From Flavobacterium gelatinilyticum (lineage in GTDB: Bacteria > Bacteroidota > Bacteroidia > Flavobacteriales > Flavobacteriaceae): a stretch of DNA of 64,000 nt. Of this stretch, positions 44,751 through 52,993 are shown one piece after another. Under the pieces are notes generated by a model. That model saw only the letters and a program-made list of their open reading frames with translations, ran no database searches and was not told the DNA's origin. The stretch lies in assembly GCF_027111295.1 (NCBI RefSeq), contig NZ_CP114287.1:2046001-2110000 (forward strand). Reading direction: 5' to 3'. Each line of letters starts with the position of its first letter. The stretch's first letter is position 1. A program made the position numbers and the translations under genes.

Positions 44751-46916
44751 ATGAAATTATTCTTTTTAATCTGTGCTTTTGTTTTCACAAATATTTCAGC
44801 TGCCCAAGAAATTACTTTGACCGAAAAACCATTTACTGACAATTATTATAACAAAGTAATTAATGATCCGTATCGATATATGGAAAATCCAAATGATATG
44901 CTGGTACAAAAATGGTTCAAACAAAATAGTATAGAAAGCAGGAAACTATTAGATAATATTTCAGGTAGAAAAGAAATACTTGAAAAATTACTTGAATTAG
45001 AAAAAAGAAATTTATTTGATATAACTTTACTTAATATTTCAACCAACAATTACTCTTTCTATTTAAAGAAATTTAATACTGATAAAACAGGAAAACTTTA
45101 TTATAAAAATGGGGAAAAAGCAAAAGAAATTTTGCTTTTTGACCCTGCAGATTATAAAAAAGAATCAGGCAGTAATTACTCAATAACTTACTTAAAACCT
45201 TCACGTAATAACAATATAGTAGCAATAGGTTTGTCTAAAAATGGAGAAGAAATTGGAGATATAGCCTTTCTTGATGTAACTAAAAAAACTTTACTTCCTG
45301 AAATAATAACACAATGCTGGCCATCTGCATTAGCGGGTGTAAAGTGGCTTTTAGATGATTCCGGAATCGTTTACATTCACATACCTGTAATTGATACAAA
45401 AGACAAAAACTATATATTAAATACAGAATCAGTTATCTATAAACTAGGTGATAATCCGAAAAAGCATACAATAATATTTTCAAAAAGTAATAATCCTGAA
45501 ATTAAAATCACGGATGCCGATTTTCCTGTAGTATACGATTTTGACTCTAACGATAAGTATATAACAGGCAGTTTAAGCGGTGCCACAACCTATGAAGACT
45601 ATTATTATGCCAATATTGAAGAATTAAACAATCCAAAAATAAACTGGAAACCATTATATAAAAAAGAAGACGGACTCTTAAATCCAAAAATAATCAACGA
45701 TGATTTATACTGTGTTTCATCAAAATACACACCCAATTTTAAGATTATTAAAACTACTATAAACAATCCTGATTTTGAAAATCCAGAAGTTGTTGCAGCA
45801 GAAAATCAAATAGAATCTATTGAAGATTATATTATTAATAAAGAAGGACTATTTTACTCTACAACTAAAAATGGAGTTGAAGCCAGACTTTATCAGAAAA
45901 AAGATAATGTAATAAAACAAATACAATTACCAATAAAAGCCGGAGCTATCTCTATACAAAACAAAAACAGCTCTGATTCCGGCTTATGGGTAAGCATTAG
46001 CGGATGGCTAAATTCTAAGTCCAGATACAGCTACGATGCTGTAAAGGGCAGTTTTACCGAAGCAAATGTTACAGCACCAATCCTTTATCCGGAGTTTAAA
46101 GATTTCGTTGTAGAAGAAATAGAAATTCCATCACATGATGGTGCTATGGTTCCGGTATCATTAATTTACAAAAAAGGCCTTAAAAAAGATCAAATGAACA
46201 ATATTCTAATTGATGGATACGGTTCATTCGGGATTTCAATGAAACCAAGATTCAGAACTATTTATTTAACCTGGGTTTTAAACGGCGGTGTCTTTGTAGA
46301 ATCTCATGTAAGAGGCGGCAGTGAAAAAGGAGATAATTGGTATAAGAACGGATATAAATCAACAAAACCAAATACCTGGAAAGATTTGATCTCCACGGCT
46401 GAATATCTGATAAAGGAAAAAATTACATCAAAAGAAAGAATTGCCATAACCAGTGGCAGCGCCGGAGGTATTTTAGTAGGCAGAGCAATTACTGAAAGAC
46501 CTGATTTATTTAAAGTAATGATCTGCAAAAATGGAGAATTAAACACAGAGAGACTTAAAGAAACTCCAAATGGACCAAATTGTATGAAAGAATTTGGTAA
46601 TCCAGAAATAAAAGAAGAGCATGAAGCGCTTATTGAAATGGATTCTTACCTACATATTAAAAATGGAGTAAAATACCCTGCTTGTTTAATAACTACCGGT
46701 ATGAACGATGCCCGTGTAGCTCCATGGATTTCAGGTAAGTTCGTGGCAAGATTAAAAGTTTCAACAGCATCAAAAAATCCTGTTATTTTTGCAGTTGACT
46801 ACAATGCTGGCCACGGATTAGACAACTCCAATCTGCAATTATATAGTGATTTTGCTGATCAATATGCATTTGCGCTATGGCAAATGGGCAGTCCTGGATT
46901 TAAATTAATAAAATAA
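44751..46916 (+). CDS. Prolyl-oligopeptidase-family (S9) serine protease, secreted
   Basis: 721 residues from the ATG at 44751, chosen because it gives a signal peptide (MKLFFLICAFVFTNISAA); the frame has an ATG 15 codons earlier. The N-terminal part DPYRYMENPNDMLVQKWFKQ is the start of the S9A propeller. The hydrolase domain carries the triad S570 (TSGSAGG), D653 (GMNDARV) and H688 (YNAGHG). Family members cut peptides after proline. Located directly after a precursor whose core has a PP pair, it may trim or degrade the exported peptide (self-protection or processing); this is inference. Confidence 0.87.
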   Translation: MKLFFLICAFVFTNISAAQEITLTEKPFTDNYYNKVINDPYRYMENPNDMLVQKWFKQNSIESRKLLDNISGRKEILEKLLELEKRNLFDITLLNISTNNYSFYLKKFNTDKTGKLYYKNGEKAKEILLFDPADYKKESGSNYSITYLKPSRNNNIVAIGLSKNGEEIGDIAFLDVTKKTLLPEIITQCWPSALAGVKWLLDDSGIVYIHIPVIDTKDKNYILNTESVIYKLGDNPKKHTIIFSKSNNPEIKITDADFPVVYDFDSNDKYITGSLSGATTYEDYYYANIEELNNPKINWKPLYKKEDGLLNPKIINDDLYCVSSKYTPNFKIIKTTINNPDFENPEVVAAENQIESIEDYIINKEGLFYSTTKNGVEARLYQKKDNVIKQIQLPIKAGAISIQNKNSSDSGLWVSISGWLNSKSRYSYDAVKGSFTEANVTAPILYPEFKDFVVEEIEIPSHDGAMVPVSLIYKKGLKKDQMNNILIDGYGSFGISMKPRFRTIYLTWVLNGGVFVESHVRGGSEKGDNWYKNGYKSTKPNTWKDLISTAEYLIKEKITSKERIAITSGSAGGILVGRAITERPDLFKVMICKNGELNTERLKETPNGPNCMKEFGNPEIKEEHEALIEMDSYLHIKNGVKYPACLITTGMNDARVAPWISGKFVARLKVSTASKNPVIFAVDYNAGHGLDNSNLQLYSDFADQYAFALWQMGSPGFKLIK

Positions 46917-47036
46917 TATAAAAATCACATACTCTAGTAGCAGAACAAAAAATTAAATATCATTATGGACTTGATACCTTTTCTTCCACTAAAAGCTAAA
47001 GCAAATTTTATAAATATCTCATCTAAATAATCCTGG

Positions 47037-47101
47037 TGGTAGAATCGTAGCTAGAGGATTAAAAAATAGAAAATCCAATAAAACCTACTATTTGATTCGA
47101 A
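47037..47101 (+). repeat. att-like unit G (degenerate)
   Basis: TGGTAGAATCGTAGCT at 47037-47052 corresponds to TGGCAGAATCGTGGCA of the intact units; TTCGAA is at 47096-47101, 59 bp from the first half-site. Confidence 0.4.
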
Positions 47102-47362
47102 ATACAAAGTGATTATTGCGCAGACGATGCTTCATCAGTATTTCGAATAAAACTTAAGTCAAGCTTTGTTTTTGATCTGCAGTTTCAAACAAGTACAATA
47201 ACAAAAATATCAACTTTAGGCACATCAAATCCCTGAAATTTCGTACTTTTGCCATTAACTATTGAGAGCACAAATTTGTACTGTACCTATAGGTGTACCT
47301 GTTCTGAAAAATGATGAATAATGCCCATATTTAGCGGGATTGCGATAAAGACTGCGGAGCCT

Positions 47363-47522
47363 CTTCCTCCGCTGAGAGCTTAAAGTGAGACTTTTCAAAG
47401 TTTAAAAAAAGGCTTAAATTCACAGAAAACACTACAGATCAGAAAGTTTACAGAGTTTTGTCTTTTAATGCTGTTTTCAATATTTTCAAAACCGTACAAA
47501 AGTCTAGTGGCAAAATCTTGAC
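47363..47522 (+). repeat. Second copy of tRNA-Ser end region and partial unit H
   Basis: CCTCTTCCTCCGC copies the tRNA-Ser acceptor end. It is followed by about 135 bp similar to 32101-32240 (ACTTTTCAAAGTTTA, CTGTTTTCAATATTTTCAAA) and ends at TGGCAAAATCTTGAC. It represents a diverged duplicate of the 32-kb junction. Confidence 0.5.
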
Positions 47523-47640
47523 TAATTGCTGTTTTATTTGGTTGCGAAGTACTGTCAATGTTGCAATTGAGTAGTGCTATTGGGTATTATGAACGAATAT
47601 AATGTCGTATTTCATATAAGTTGTATGCACACTTATTATT

Positions 47641-48933
47641 TTAGACTTGCTGAAAAACACTTTTAAACTGATACAAAATTCTTTCTATCAATCTCAAATC
47701 TTCGGTCACAATTTCAGCACTGCCTTTCATTTCCTGTTGAAAATGAATTTGTTTTTTATAAGAAGTCTGTAATCCGTTTGGAAGTGCAATATCCAATAAA
47801 AGATTTCCATCTTTATCCGGAACAAGGGATATGTTTTTTATTCTGCCTTTTAATACGCCAAATTCTCTATCAGGATAATTTGCTAATCTGATATTTACAA
47901 TTTGTCCTACCTTTATTTTTCCTGAATTTAAAGCTGGGGCTTTTACTTTTCCGATCAAACCATTTTTTGTATTTGGAATTATAGAAAAGACATTATCTCC
48001 AACAGTTATGGTCTGATTTTCTATCCAAACCTGCAGAAAAGTAACCACACCACTTACAGATGACTTTAAAGCATAGGTCAATTCCCAGTCTTTTATTACT
48101 TTTTTTAGCTGATAGAAAGATTGTGCCATGTTTCTTCCTAAAGTAACTTCTTCTTTAGTACCGCTTATTTGTGTATTCTGACTTAATTTCGAGTTATCAA
48201 TCAAAGAAGACTTTAACTGAGAAATAGAAGATAAAAGGCCTCTATAACTTTTTTGAGCCTGAAGATAGGTCAGCTTCTTCACTTCCATTTCCTGAGCCGA
48301 AATAATTCCTTTATTGAATAACGTCTCAAAACGTACAATCTCATTCTTTTGGAGCTGTAATTCGCTTTCATTAATTACTTTTTGCTGCTGAAGAATATCC
48401 AGTCTTTCTTTGATTTGAACTTTTTCAGAAATCTGAGCCCGATTTTCTACTTCAAAAGGCTGCAGTTTTTCGTTTAACTGCTCTGCTTGGTAATCTTTTT
48501 TAAAAACAGCAAAGGCACTTTCTATTTCACCTAATTGCGTACCTTTTAGCAAAGCAAAAGGGAACTCTTTTTTAGGATCATTGATATTATATTGATCCAC
48601 AATACTTTTCAACAAATAAACATCTTTATAACTGGCAGTGTTTTCAATAATAGCCAGCGTACTGTTTTTTGACACAATCGATTTGTCTTTAACTAAAATC
48701 ACTTCAATTCTACCCGAGGTCTTTGAAACTATTTTTTCGGGTGGAATATTAGTTGTAATTATAATTTCGGTCGTTACAACATCTGGATATTTGATAAACC
48801 AGGATACAAAAAACAGCATAAAAATAATGACAAATATCAAAACGGTGCCCCACCTTATCATCCAATGTGGTACTTTGGTTAGAATGTCTTGAACTTCCTC
48901 ACTTCTTAATTCAAATGTAATATCTTCAGCCAT
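47641..48933 (-). CDS. HlyD-family membrane fusion protein
   Basis: 430 residues. A single membrane helix at about 23-47 follows a short cytosolic start. Then comes a lipoyl/barrel-sandwich half (TSGRIEVILVKDKSIVSKNS), a long coiled coil (about 130-250), the second half (VSGVVTFLQVW) and a beta-barrel region. Such proteins bridge an inner-membrane ABC exporter to the outer membrane. It starts four bases after the C39 exporter gene ends, so it is the adaptor for that transporter and the last gene of the lanthipeptide operon. A TolC-like partner is not in the window. Confidence 0.9.
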   Translation of the reverse strand: MAEDITFELRSEEVQDILTKVPHWMIRWGTVLIFVIIFMLFFVSWFIKYPDVVTTEIIITTNIPPEKIVSKTSGRIEVILVKDKSIVSKNSTLAIIENTASYKDVYLLKSIVDQYNINDPKKEFPFALLKGTQLGEIESAFAVFKKDYQAEQLNEKLQPFEVENRAQISEKVQIKERLDILQQQKVINESELQLQKNEIVRFETLFNKGIISAQEMEVKKLTYLQAQKSYRGLLSSISQLKSSLIDNSKLSQNTQISGTKEEVTLGRNMAQSFYQLKKVIKDWELTYALKSSVSGVVTFLQVWIENQTITVGDNVFSIIPNTKNGLIGKVKAPALNSGKIKVGQIVNIRLANYPDREFGVLKGRIKNISLVPDKDGNLLLDIALPNGLQTSYKKQIHFQQEMKGSAEIVTEDLRLIERILYQFKSVFQQV

Positions 48934-48936
48934 GAT

Positions 48937-51138
48937 TTAATTTCCTAATTGTAATTGATTACGAACGAGCTCAAAATAATTTCCTTTTTGTTCCACCAAT
49001 GCAGCATGATTTCCTATTTCGATAATTTTTCCTTTGTCTAGAACTACAATTTGGTCTGCATTCATTACGGTACTTAATCGATGTGCAATCACAACAACGG
49101 TTTTGTCTTTAAAGAAAACATCTAATTTTTGCATAATTTCTTTTTCATTATTAGCATCTAAAGCAGATGTAGCTTCATCAAAGAATAATATTTCAGGATT
49201 TTTATAAACTGCTCTTGCAATTAATAATCTTTGTTTCTGCCCGGTGCTCATTCCTAATCCTTCAGTACCAATTTTTGTATTATATCCCAGAGGGAGTTCA
49301 CTAATATACTCTTTTATATTAGCTACATCTGCGGCATAAACCAAACGTTCTTTATCTACTTTATCAACACCAACAGCTATATTATTAGCAATGGTATCGC
49401 TAAAAATAAATCCTTCCTGCATAACCGCTCCAATATTAGATCTCCAGGCTTTTTGCGAAATGTTTTTTAATTCTGCATTGCCAATAGTAACTTCTCCTTT
49501 TTCAGGTACATAAAATTTGAGTAGTAATTTCATTAAAGTAGTTTTTCCGCTTCCGCTGACACCTACGATTGCGGTTACTTTATTAGCCGGAATCTTCAAA
49601 GTCAAATTATCTAAAACAGGACGATCTGCTCCCAGATAGCGATACGAAAGATTCCTGATATTAATATCTGAATCATACGGAACTTCACTGGTTTGATGTT
49701 CTTCTGCTTGTGTTTCATCTTCTTTTTCATGAATCTCTGATAATCTTGCCAATGAAATTTTAGCATCTTGAAACTCACGAACAAACTGAATGAGTTGTGC
49801 TATGGGGCCGTTTAAACTTCCAACAATCGAATTGATCGCCAACATCATTCCGAGTGTAATTGAACCATCTATGACCAATTTGGCTGATAGAAATGTTATA
49901 AAAATATTCTTTAATTCGTTGATTACTGAAGATCCCGTAGACTGAGCCTGCTCTAAAATTAATCCTTTGATAGAAACCCTAAACAATCTTGCCTGAACGT
50001 ATTCCCAACTCCAACGTTTTTGTTTTTCAGCATTATGGAGCTTGATTTCCTGCATTCCGTTAATAAGATCCATTACTTTGCTCTGTTCTTTAGAAACCTC
50101 AGCAAAACGCTTATAATCAATAGCTTCTCGTCGTTTCAAAAATAAAGTAATCCATCCAAAATAAAGTATACTCCCCGCAAAAAACACAAAAAAGATCTGC
50201 AGGTTAAAATACGCCAAGACTCCACCTAAAACGACCATGTTTAATACAGAAAATAAAACATTTAATGATGATGTGGTCAGTATTTTCTCTATTCTGTGAT
50301 GATCATTAATACGCTGCATAATATCTCCGGTCATTCTAACATCAAAAAACGAAATAGGGAGATTCATTAATTTTATAAAGAAATCTGAAATTAGCGAAAT
50401 ACTTATTCGTGTTGAAAGATGCAGCAATATCCAGCTTCTTATAAGCTCTATACCTGTTTTTCCTGCAAAAAGAAATAATTGTGCGAAAAGAATTAAATAG
50501 ATAAAGCTGATGTTTTGATTTTGTATTCCAACATCTACAATACTTTGTGTTAAAAACGGAAAAATAAGCTGTAATAAACTCCCCGAAAACAAGCCTATAC
50601 TAAGTTGTATCAAAAATGATTTATACCTTAATACATATTGAGACAGCAATGCGAAACCTAATCCTTTGTTTTCTTCTTTATCAAAATTTGATTGAAAAAA
50701 TTGTGGTGTGACCTCCAGCAATAATGCAATTCCTTCCTGAGTCGATTCATCTGCATTATTTCCGATCCAGAATTTAATAAAATCTTCTTTATTATATTCT
50801 ATCAAACCAAAAGCAGGATCTGAAATATAATAGATCTCTTTTTTGATTTTATACAATACCACATAATGGTCTTTATTCCAATGCAGAATGGACGGTAATT
50901 GAATCTCACTTAATGTATCTGCATCTGTTTTAATACCCAATGTCCTAAAACCAATCTTTTCAGCAGCATCACTTAAAAAAAGCAAATTACTTCCTTCACG
51001 AGTCGTTTCGCTGTAGTTTCTTAAATCCTGAATATGAATAGTTTTGCCATAATGTTTTGCAATTATTTTTATGCAAGTTGGCCCACAATCTTTAGCATCG
51101 GCTTGTATTAAAAATGGGAATCCATTCATCTTATTCAT
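48937..51138 (-). CDS. lanT: C39-peptidase ABC transporter of the lanthipeptide operon
   Basis: 733 residues. Protease domain: C18 in DAKDCGPTC, H91 in NKDHYVVL and D107 in ISDPAFG. Membrane helices follow, then the ABC domain with Walker A GVSGSGKTT, signature MSTGQKQR and Walker B LFFDEATSALD. It should remove GG leaders and export the cores of the two LanA peptides upstream. It is about as long as the exporter at 32434 and homologous throughout, but pairs with a HlyD protein. It is 93 bp downstream of lanC. Confidence 0.92.
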   Translation of the reverse strand: MNKMNGFPFLIQADAKDCGPTCIKIIAKHYGKTIHIQDLRNYSETTREGSNLLFLSDAAEKIGFRTLGIKTDADTLSEIQLPSILHWNKDHYVVLYKIKKEIYYISDPAFGLIEYNKEDFIKFWIGNNADESTQEGIALLLEVTPQFFQSNFDKEENKGLGFALLSQYVLRYKSFLIQLSIGLFSGSLLQLIFPFLTQSIVDVGIQNQNISFIYLILFAQLFLFAGKTGIELIRSWILLHLSTRISISLISDFFIKLMNLPISFFDVRMTGDIMQRINDHHRIEKILTTSSLNVLFSVLNMVVLGGVLAYFNLQIFFVFFAGSILYFGWITLFLKRREAIDYKRFAEVSKEQSKVMDLINGMQEIKLHNAEKQKRWSWEYVQARLFRVSIKGLILEQAQSTGSSVINELKNIFITFLSAKLVIDGSITLGMMLAINSIVGSLNGPIAQLIQFVREFQDAKISLARLSEIHEKEDETQAEEHQTSEVPYDSDINIRNLSYRYLGADRPVLDNLTLKIPANKVTAIVGVSGSGKTTLMKLLLKFYVPEKGEVTIGNAELKNISQKAWRSNIGAVMQEGFIFSDTIANNIAVGVDKVDKERLVYAADVANIKEYISELPLGYNTKIGTEGLGMSTGQKQRLLIARAVYKNPEILFFDEATSALDANNEKEIMQKLDVFFKDKTVVVIAHRLSTVMNADQIVVLDKGKIIEIGNHAALVEQKGNYFELVRNQLQLGN

Positions 51139-51231
51139 TATTTTTCAAAGGCTTATAACCTTCTTTAACTAAAATTAATTTAAAAACACTCTTTGTTTAC
51201 CTACAGAATTTGTCACATATAAATAAGCAAT

Positions 51232-52479
51232 TTATTCATTAAGACATAGAAATCTGCTCCAATCCGTTTCATTATACTCTATGGCTAATAAAGCTAAAGC
51301 AGCACCAGATAACCCATTTAAAAAGGAATTTTTATTAACCGGAACTTTATATCTTACTTCATTATAAGGATGAGAATAATAAATGGTCCCTTTTATTTTT
51401 ATAATTTTAGAAATGTTCTTAATTAATTCTTTCTTCCAATACTCTATTTTAAAATCTATAAAATCATTTTCATGATATCTGTTTATTTTATGAAATAGAA
51501 ATAAAAAACTACTTATTCCATGACAAAATCCAATATCAAAAAAATCATGCTCTTCAAAATAGTATAATGAAGAAGTTGACACTGTAGCATGAGCATTTAC
51601 TTTTATTATTTTTTTAGAATATTGAATCAAATCCTCATTGTTTAAAACTCTGCCGGCATAACAAAATGCATAAGAAATTGGCAAGTCCCCAACACAATAG
51701 GCAGGTCTGCTATTAATTAAATTAAGGTGTTTGTTTTTTATACTATAGACATCTGGAAAGAAAGAAGTTCCTTTAACTGCATTTTCTGCATTTTTAAAAG
51801 TTTTTATAAGTCCTGAAATTAAATTATCTAAATAGGGATTGCTAAACTGAAGTTCTTTTAGCTTTACAAAAAAAATCAAAACAGAACAGATACCATGTGC
51901 CATACCAAGATCTATGACTTCTAATTTTTCATCATATTTCACTTTATCAATCCAATAAATCTGGCCTTCAATTTCTTTTCTGCTTTCCCATAAAGAATTC
52001 ACAAATAGATTAATGAGATTAGAAATTTTATCTTCCTTAATTTTATCTTCATCCAGAAAATATTGTATTTTACCTATACTTCCGTAAAAAACTTCAAACA
52101 TATTCTCTTCTATATCATTCATTATAGATTGATATAAATTATCTTCCAGTTCTTCCAGAAAAGAGCTCGCATCATCAATAATTTCGCATTTCTTTAGATA
52201 TTCGATAGTTAGAAAAACACTTTCAAATCCATCAAATGATCCTCTTGAAAATTCATGATCATTAAAAATAGCTACAAATTTATTTAATAAATAAATACAT
52301 CTTTTTTTATATAACTGCTCCTTATTTATTTTGTATCTCGCAGCAAAATAAATCAAAACTCCCAAGTCATGATTAATTACAGGATTCGACATTTTTTTTG
52401 CAGAAGCAAATAAAATTTTATCAATTTTCTTAAATAAACTATCCATTTCTTCAACTAAAGCTTGATTCATTTTGTACAT
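51232..52479 (-). CDS. lanC: LanC-family lanthionine cyclase
   Basis: 415 residues. The zinc ligands of LanC are present: C262 in AYCVGDLP, and C319-H320 in GFCHGISS. Several GxxG-type repeats of the double alpha barrel can be seen (LGMAHGICSVLIFF and FLNGLSGAALALLA). LanC joins cysteine thiols to dehydrated serine/threonine to form lanthionine rings. It is the only cyclase in the window, which limits ring formation to peptides that reach it. It starts at 52479 (or the next ATG, 52470), just downstream of a terminator hairpin that follows lanA1. Confidence 0.9.
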   Translation of the reverse strand: MYKMNQALVEEMDSLFKKIDKILFASAKKMSNPVINHDLGVLIYFAARYKINKEQLYKKRCIYLLNKFVAIFNDHEFSRGSFDGFESVFLTIEYLKKCEIIDDASSFLEELEDNLYQSIMNDIEENMFEVFYGSIGKIQYFLDEDKIKEDKISNLINLFVNSLWESRKEIEGQIYWIDKVKYDEKLEVIDLGMAHGICSVLIFFVKLKELQFSNPYLDNLISGLIKTFKNAENAVKGTSFFPDVYSIKNKHLNLINSRPAYCVGDLPISYAFCYAGRVLNNEDLIQYSKKIIKVNAHATVSTSSLYYFEEHDFFDIGFCHGISSFLFLFHKINRYHENDFIDFKIEYWKKELIKNISKIIKIKGTIYYSHPYNEVRYKVPVNKNSFLNGLSGAALALLAIEYNETDWSRFLCLNE

Positions 52480-52486
52480 TAAAAAA

Positions 52487-52510
52487 CAGGTGCTTGTTTA
52501 CAAGCACCTG
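52487..52510 (-). terminator. Terminator/attenuator between lanA and lanC
   Basis: An 11-bp perfect stem CAGGTGCTTGT/ACAAGCACCTG with a two-base centre, followed on the minus strand by six T. It lies 11 bp after the lanA1 stop and 8 bp before the lanC start. It should reduce transcription into lanC and the export genes. Confidence 0.8.
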
Positions 52511-52521
52511 CTAAAAACTAT

Positions 52522-52671
52522 TTAGTAATTTTGCTCTTCATGACGGCAGCAACCTCTGTCTCCATTAGAAGCACTACAGCTGAAAATTGATAAGAATCCA
52601 CCGTTTACTGTTTTCATTTCTTTTTTGTCTAATACTGAAACTGTTTTTTTGTTTAATTGTAATTTTTTCAT
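52522..52671 (-). CDS. lanA: Class I lanthipeptide precursor (lanA copy 1)
   Basis: 49 residues. The leader ends in MKTVNGG; the core is FLSIFSCSASNGDRGCCRHEEQNY in two blocks (FLSIFSCSASNG and DRGCCRHEEQNY). The core has serines upstream of three cysteines, so lanthionine rings are possible. The leader resembles pinensin-type leaders (LNKKTVSVLDKKEM). LanC and the C39 exporter follow on the same strand. A paralogue 100 bp upstream has the same layout. Confidence 0.85.
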   Translation of the reverse strand: MKKLQLNKKTVSVLDKKEMKTVNGGFLSIFSCSASNGDRGCCRHEEQNY

Positions 52672-52770
52672 GGTAAATAAAATTATATTTATTGCTTACT
52701 CTGTTATATAGGATTTTCAGCTGCTTCCTAAAACCTGCGCAGATTTATTCTTTATTAAAATTTAATTATG

Positions 52771-52929
52771 TCAATGATCCAACTCTTCTGCGGCCGCACG
52801 ACGACAACAAGCGCGATCATTATCTGAGGCAATGCAACTATAAATTGATGTAAATCCACCATTTACAGTTTTCATTTCTTTCATATCTAATACTGAAATT
52901 GTTTTTTTGTTTAATTGCAATTTTTTCAT
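52771..52929 (-). CDS. lanA: Class I lanthipeptide precursor (lanA copy 2)
   Basis: 52 residues. Same leader as copy 1, ending in MKTVNGG. The core begins FTSIYSCIASDNDRACCRR and ends AAAEELDH. Conserved with copy 1: F-x-S-I, SC, AS, DR and CCR. Differences lie in the tail and in T for L at core position 2, which adds a dehydration site. The 5' flanks of both copies are similar (TACTCTGTT, GGATTTTCAGC), showing that gene and leader region were duplicated together. Confidence 0.85.
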   Translation of the reverse strand: MKKLQLNKKTISVLDMKEMKTVNGGFTSIYSCIASDNDRACCRRAAAEELDH

Positions 52930-52993
52930 TTTGAAATAATGTTATGTTTAGCCTACTCTGTTTTAAGGATTTTCAGCTTGCTCCTAAAGTATT

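Larger units (their letters stand above)
46917..47640. other. Non-coding stretch with att-like units G and H
   Basis: 724 bp between the protease gene and the HlyD gene. It holds the degenerate unit G (47037-47101), a partial tRNA-Ser end (CCTCTTCCTCCGCTGAGAGC at 47363-47382) and partial unit H (47508). The sequence 47374-47512 repeats 32101-32248 with scattered changes. No gene is seen. Confidence 0.5.
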
